This document shows positions 22,016-22,042 of a stretch of 22,042 nt of DNA, piece after piece. Every line of letters begins with the position of its first letter. Within the stretch, counting starts at the first letter, position 1. The stretch covers positions 1-22,042 of the forward strand of contig JAJXUF010000048.1 in the NCBI GenBank assembly GCA_021783175.1, written 5' to 3'. This DNA comes from Pseudomonadota bacterium (GTDB lineage: Bacteria > Pseudomonadota > Gammaproteobacteria > Acidiferrobacterales > UBA6901). The notes beneath the pieces were generated by a model. It did no database searches. It worked only from the letters and a program-made list of their open reading frames with translations, and was not told where the DNA came from. Position numbers and translations under genes: made by a program.

Positions 22016-22042
22016 ATGGCGAACGCATCGGATGCGACGAAC
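22016..22042 (+). CDS. tnpC: IS66 transposase TnpC, first nine codons
   Basis: An ATG at 22016 begins the frame MANASDATN, which runs off the window. Position (third gene after tnpA/tnpB) and a plausible start identify it as the DDE transposase of the IS66 element, normally about 500 residues. No catalytic residue is in the window, and an upstream alternative start cannot be excluded. Confidence 0.6.

Larger units (their letters stand above)
21132..22042 (+). mobile_element. IS66-family insertion sequence, left part
   Basis: The three-gene layout of IS66 elements is visible: tnpA (21223), tnpB (21591, overlapping by ATGA) and the first codons of tnpC (22016). The left boundary is placed at GTAAGCGG, since IS66 members characteristically begin with GTAA, and an ISAzo13-like coding sequence ends there. 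The large DDE transposase gene and the right terminal repeat are outside the window. IS66 elements usually make an eight-base target duplication; if so, TTTCCGGC (21124-21131) should be repeated after the right end. Confidence 0.85.

Overview
The window looks like a chromosome segment of a betaproteobacterium, probably of the Nitrosomonadales/Gallionella-like branch. This is inferred from the order rpsR-rplI-dnaB-alr-radA, the dapC-dapD-dapE cluster for lysine and diaminopimelate, and the moderately GC-rich codon use. No rRNA, tRNA or CRISPR array was seen.

Layout. (1) 43-4744, plus strand: ribosomal proteins S18 and L9, replicative helicase DnaB, alanine racemase and RadA. (2) 4799-8922, minus strand: a three-gene phospho-signalling operon. 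In transcription order it encodes a CHASE2-sensor Ser/Thr kinase, a PP2C phosphatase (start and stop codons overlap) and a double-FHA protein. It converges on radA across a GC-rich hairpin. (3) 9057-12279, minus strand: dapC, dapD and dapE, with an EamA-type permease leaving divergently (12334-13221). (4) 13390-14595: a membrane protein with an N-terminal response-regulator receiver domain, preceded by a clean -10 box beside a 13-base palindrome. (5) 14751-16487: a hipB/hipA toxin-antitoxin pair whose start codon lies in one arm of a long AT-rich inverted repeat. (6) 16488-18916: a decaying accessory stretch with a broken DUF302 gene, a small multi-membrane lipoprotein of unknown function and the C-terminal remnant of a DUF3857/transglutaminase-like protein. 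(7) 19135-20622: selO, a protein adenylyltransferase. (8) 20623-22042: mobile DNA. An IS66-family element begins at about 21132 and abuts, probably interrupts, the C-terminal remnant of an ISAzo13-like transposase on the other strand. The window ends nine codons into the IS66 tnpC gene.

How the parts work together. The left half is housekeeping: translation, replication, cell-wall precursors (Alr supplies D-Ala, the Dap enzymes supply meso-DAP) and recombination repair. The kinase/phosphatase/FHA operon would write, erase and read phospho-Ser/Thr marks in response to an extracytoplasmic signal. The right half, from hipBA onward, is accessory and shows gene decay and transposition. No wholly new system can be claimed from sequence alone. 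The most worthwhile candidates are the CHASE2 kinase operon, the receiver-TM-periplasmic protein, the hipBA operator and the unknown lipoprotein.
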